Source: Cryptomeria japonica | Lineage: Eukaryota > Streptophyta > Pinopsida > Cupressales > Cupressaceae | Direction of reading: 5' to 3' | Assembly: GCF_030272615.1 (NCBI RefSeq) | Contig: NC_081408.1 | Location: 199,251,341-199,315,340, forward strand | Length of the DNA stretch: 64,000 nt | Shown: one piece after another, positions 61,437-64,000 of the stretch | Numbering within the stretch: position 1 is the stretch's first letter | How the letters are laid out: each line of letters starts with the position of its first letter | Made by a program: the position numbers and the translations under genes | Notes under the pieces: model-generated | Database searches by the model: none | Told to the model about the DNA's origin: nothing | The model's input: only the letters and a program-made list of their open reading frames with translations

Positions 61437-61771
61437 GATGGCAACACTCATGAGAAATTTCAAAAGTGTATCCAAAAATGTGAAGTCCAAAAATGTTACC
61501 AAAAGTGTGTGCTCCCCCTGAGCATATGATTCCTGTGATATTTGAATTTTCTCATACCACTACTCCCCCTTTGGCATCAATGACAAAGGTTGTCAAGATG
61601 TTATTAGAGTTTGTAGTTTCAGCCTTGTAACTGGGTAGTTACAATTTGAAATAGATCCGCCAAAATCAAGTTTATACTCTCCATAAACTTTTTACTATCT
61701 CTTATTGTTGTCTCTGTTATTTTAGCTGTACCGGTGAGGTGCTGCAAATGCTTTGCCGATGTTTTCTGTCC
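61437..61771 (-). other. 3' untranslated region of LTR element 5
   Basis: No coding frame is seen. It contains the second purine run and a GCTCCCCCTGAG segment also found after pol in Copia-3 and Copia-4 (about 29691 and 49137, the latter in reverse complement), so this 3' region is of common origin. Confidence 0.55.
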
Positions 61772-64000
61772 CTATATCAGTGCCTCAGAAATTTCCTTCC
61801 GCAATGATGCTAGATAGTCCAATCTTGGACTTAGTTTTAATCTCATATGCTTTGCCTTATTCACTATTCTCTCCTTTTCTCTTTCTAATTTAAGTAATTC
61901 TTCCTCAAAATTTGTTATCTTTTTCTCAAAAACTAATAATGTATCAGGCGAGTTAACAAAATTATCAGCAAGTTTATTGATTTCATCCTGTACCTTGCTT
62001 ATTTTCTTATCTATGTCTATAGTCAAAAAGTTTGTCTTACAGGTGTCTTTGTATAGAGTTTTGTACTCTTTCAATAAGTTACATAGTTCCGATAGAAGTG
62101 TGTCAAAATCCCTGGTACACTTCTTTATCTGCTCATCAAAGAATCTTTGTTTTTCAATTTCCAATTTATCTTTCAATGCCTCTTCCTTTATTTTCTCAAT
62201 GTTCTTTATGATATATTTACACAAAGTATCAATTTGTCCTAAAGAATATTTATTGTCTATATTACAGTTAGGAGCAATTACCTTCAAAATTGGTATGGTA
62301 TCATCTATTGCCTTATAAGCTTGTGAGATGCAATCTGTTATCCTTTTAATTGAATCTAAGAGTACTTTAGTCACATTAGTTGATTTGTAGCCTGATGATA
62401 AGTAACCTACATTCTGAGTACTGCTGGTGGAAGTAACCAAGCTTGTATTGACCTCTGGTAGGTCTGTTTGTGTTTGCATTTCCTTAAGCAATGGTTTTTC
62501 TACTTCTCTAGTTACCGGTTACACTATTTCCTCATGAACCTGTTCCTGTTTCGGAGCCTTTTGCTTTGTTTGTTGCATTGTCTCAGTCTGAGTCTAAGTT
62601 TCTACCTATTGTTCTTTGTCATCTGCCAGTTTCTCCTGTATTTTAACAGTTTGCTCAGCTACCGGTGGCTCACTAGCCATTTCAGTCTTATCAGCTGTAT
62701 CTTTGTCTACCACAATGTTGATCTTTCGAGTATCAACATCCACTGTATATAAGACTTCAAGATTCGGATTGACATCCTCTACATCCATACTTTCAACTGC
62801 CGGTTGATCTTTTGTAGCCGTGGTTGTTACCGGTGGAGTAATCAAAGGAGGTGGGGGTAAGTTGTCTTTAACCTTGATACTAGGTGGTCCACCAACTTTA
62901 CCTTTACCCTTGTCTCTTTTTTTCTGATATACCTTTATAGGTTTGTGGCTCATGTATTCTTCTTGTTTTTCTTTTTCCCCTAGGAAAATGTCCCATGCAT
63001 TTTTTGTCTCCTTAGTCACCTCATTAACTCTTCCAACCATTAAAGCAATGTGTCGGTGTGCAGTAGAAAATACTGACCGGTTGGCTTCAACAATTAAGTC
63101 ATCAATTTCTTTGGGTGAATTCACTGGGTATACATCAAGTAGCTTTTCTATCTTTATTTTCTTGTCAAGTTCTATTATTGCTTGTTTCCTTGCTTCCAGC
63201 CTTTTGAACAGTTCATCTGGTACTTCATCTACAACTTCCATAAAAAATTTCTTATACATGTCCATATGCAATATAACACTATTTTCTACTTGTTCTTTTT
63301 CATCAGCTGTCAGAGTGTCATATAATTTCTCTATATTCTTCAGTTTCCCTTTCTCTGTAATTTCATTCAATAGTATGTCAAGAGGAGCCAGGTTTTGTTT
63401 TGTTCTCTTCTTCTTCTTGGGTGTTAGTTTCTTCTTTGGTGTAGCCTTTCTTACCGGAGATCTCATTGCTTGTTGTTTTTGTCTTGTCCTCCTAGGTGAG
63501 GGTGTGGTTGCCAGTGAGGGGTCTCTTTTCCTTACAACTCTCTTGAAAGTTGCAGGCATGTCATTCTTTGAAGATGTGCCTACCGGTGATAGGTGAGTTT
63601 CAGGTTGTGGAGCTTCTAACTTGTCCTCTGTTATATTAGTTTGTTCCATTACTTTATCCTTGATTTCCTTTGCTTGCCTAGAACCTCTTCTTACAACTGC
63701 CTCAACCTTTTTCACTCTCTTCTTAGATTGTATTTGGCTTTCAATAGTTTTTGCACTACCAAATACTTCTTCCTTAGGTTCTTTAGGGGCTTCCAGAAGT
63801 GCTTTAGCATATGTTTCAATGATAAGGTCATCTGTTTCATAACCCATTTCTGTTACCCAGATTGTCCTAGGGATATCTGCTTCCATCTAGATCTCATCCT
63901 TCTTAATTACAATGCATATGTTATCCTTATATTTGTCAACAATCTTTTGTGATAATTTGATTCTTTTCTTCATTTTGGCCTTAAGTGCTTGAAAGAAATC
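61772..64000 (-). pseudogene. Long ORF of LTR element 5, Lys-rich and coiled-coil-like (partial)
   Basis: I do not recognise the protein. One minus-strand frame runs from beyond 64000 to a stop at 61772, at least 742 codons, broken by four in-frame stops (about 63887, 62603, 62591 and 62519). The stretch 63886-62606 has IPRTIWVTEMGYETDDLIIE, then a basic segment (RKATPKKKLTPKKKKRTKQN) that could act as a nuclear localisation or nucleic-acid-binding region, then Pro-rich linkers. 62491-61772 is Lys/Glu-rich with heptad-like spacing (EEELLKLEREKERIV), consistent with a coiled coil. Its position just before the polypurine tract matches the extra env-like ORF of Sirevirus-type copia elements, but no signal peptide or membrane segment is seen. 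Confidence 0.7.

Larger units (their letters stand above)
60609..64000 (-). mobile_element. LTR element 5: copia-type LTR with a long non-gag-pol ORF (partial)
   Basis: A minus-strand 3' LTR (60609-61418) with TGTTGG/CTAACA ends and an adjacent polypurine tract is followed inward by a long reading frame that continues off the window. No RT or RNase H lies next to the LTR, where autonomous copia elements have them. It is therefore either a non-autonomous element or a copia element with an extra ORF after pol. Confidence 0.75.

Noticed and set aside
62468-63952. Plus-strand ORFs such as 62943-63596
   Set aside because: They are antisense shadows of the minus-strand ORF of LTR element 5, with membrane-like composition caused by the Lys/Glu codons on the other strand.

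Overview
This window looks like repeat-dominated DNA from a large, gene-poor plant nuclear genome. The evidence is Ty1/copia polyproteins primed from initiator tRNA-Met, Ty3/gypsy pieces, solo LTRs, a long satellite array, and one recognisable host gene, a plant-specific VQ-motif protein. A gymnosperm-like genome fits the density of old, deeply nested elements and the very long LTRs. That is an inference, because nothing here fixes the species.

Layout: (1) 1-5357, decayed minus-strand copia element (Copia-1), cut by the window edge. (2) 5358-6724, a 1-kb alternating purine/pyrimidine microsatellite and a 144-bp tandem duplication. (3) 6725-15716, low-repeat DNA with the VQ gene (9794-10276), minisatellites on both sides of it, a hairpin downstream, a minus-strand gypsy relic (13047-13892) and a pyrimidine tract. 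(4) 15717-60250, a palindromic satellite split into three blocks by two copia insertions. Copia-2 (16599-24613, plus strand, 5-bp target duplication) carries a solo LTR. Copia-3 (28020-57690, minus strand) carries another solo LTR, and its 5' LTR is split by a 21-kb gypsy element. (5) Gypsy-1 (36179-57174, target duplication AGTGT) is itself interrupted by Copia-4 (43838-50875). (6) 60251-64000, a low-complexity tract, then a minus-strand element (LTR element 5) with a copia-type LTR and a long non-gag-pol reading frame.

The strongest candidate for an undescribed system is Gypsy-1. Its LTRs are about 4.9 kb, longer than its own internal region of about 4.2 kb. Each LTR holds a sense-oriented reading frame of about 1,030 codons. 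All frameshifts and stops I could align are private to one LTR copy. Adding back the private indels gives the same 3,099-bp length for both, so the frame was very probably open in the parent element. The internal region runs gag, protease, RNase H, integrase, with no visible reverse transcriptase, which suggests a non-autonomous family with an LTR-borne gene.

No retroelement here appears intact. Most premature stops in the copia elements replace a codon that a related copy in the window shows as CAG, which fits C-to-T decay at methylated CHG sites. Coordinates of LTR ends, target duplications and primer sites were read by eye; divergence statements are by-eye impressions.
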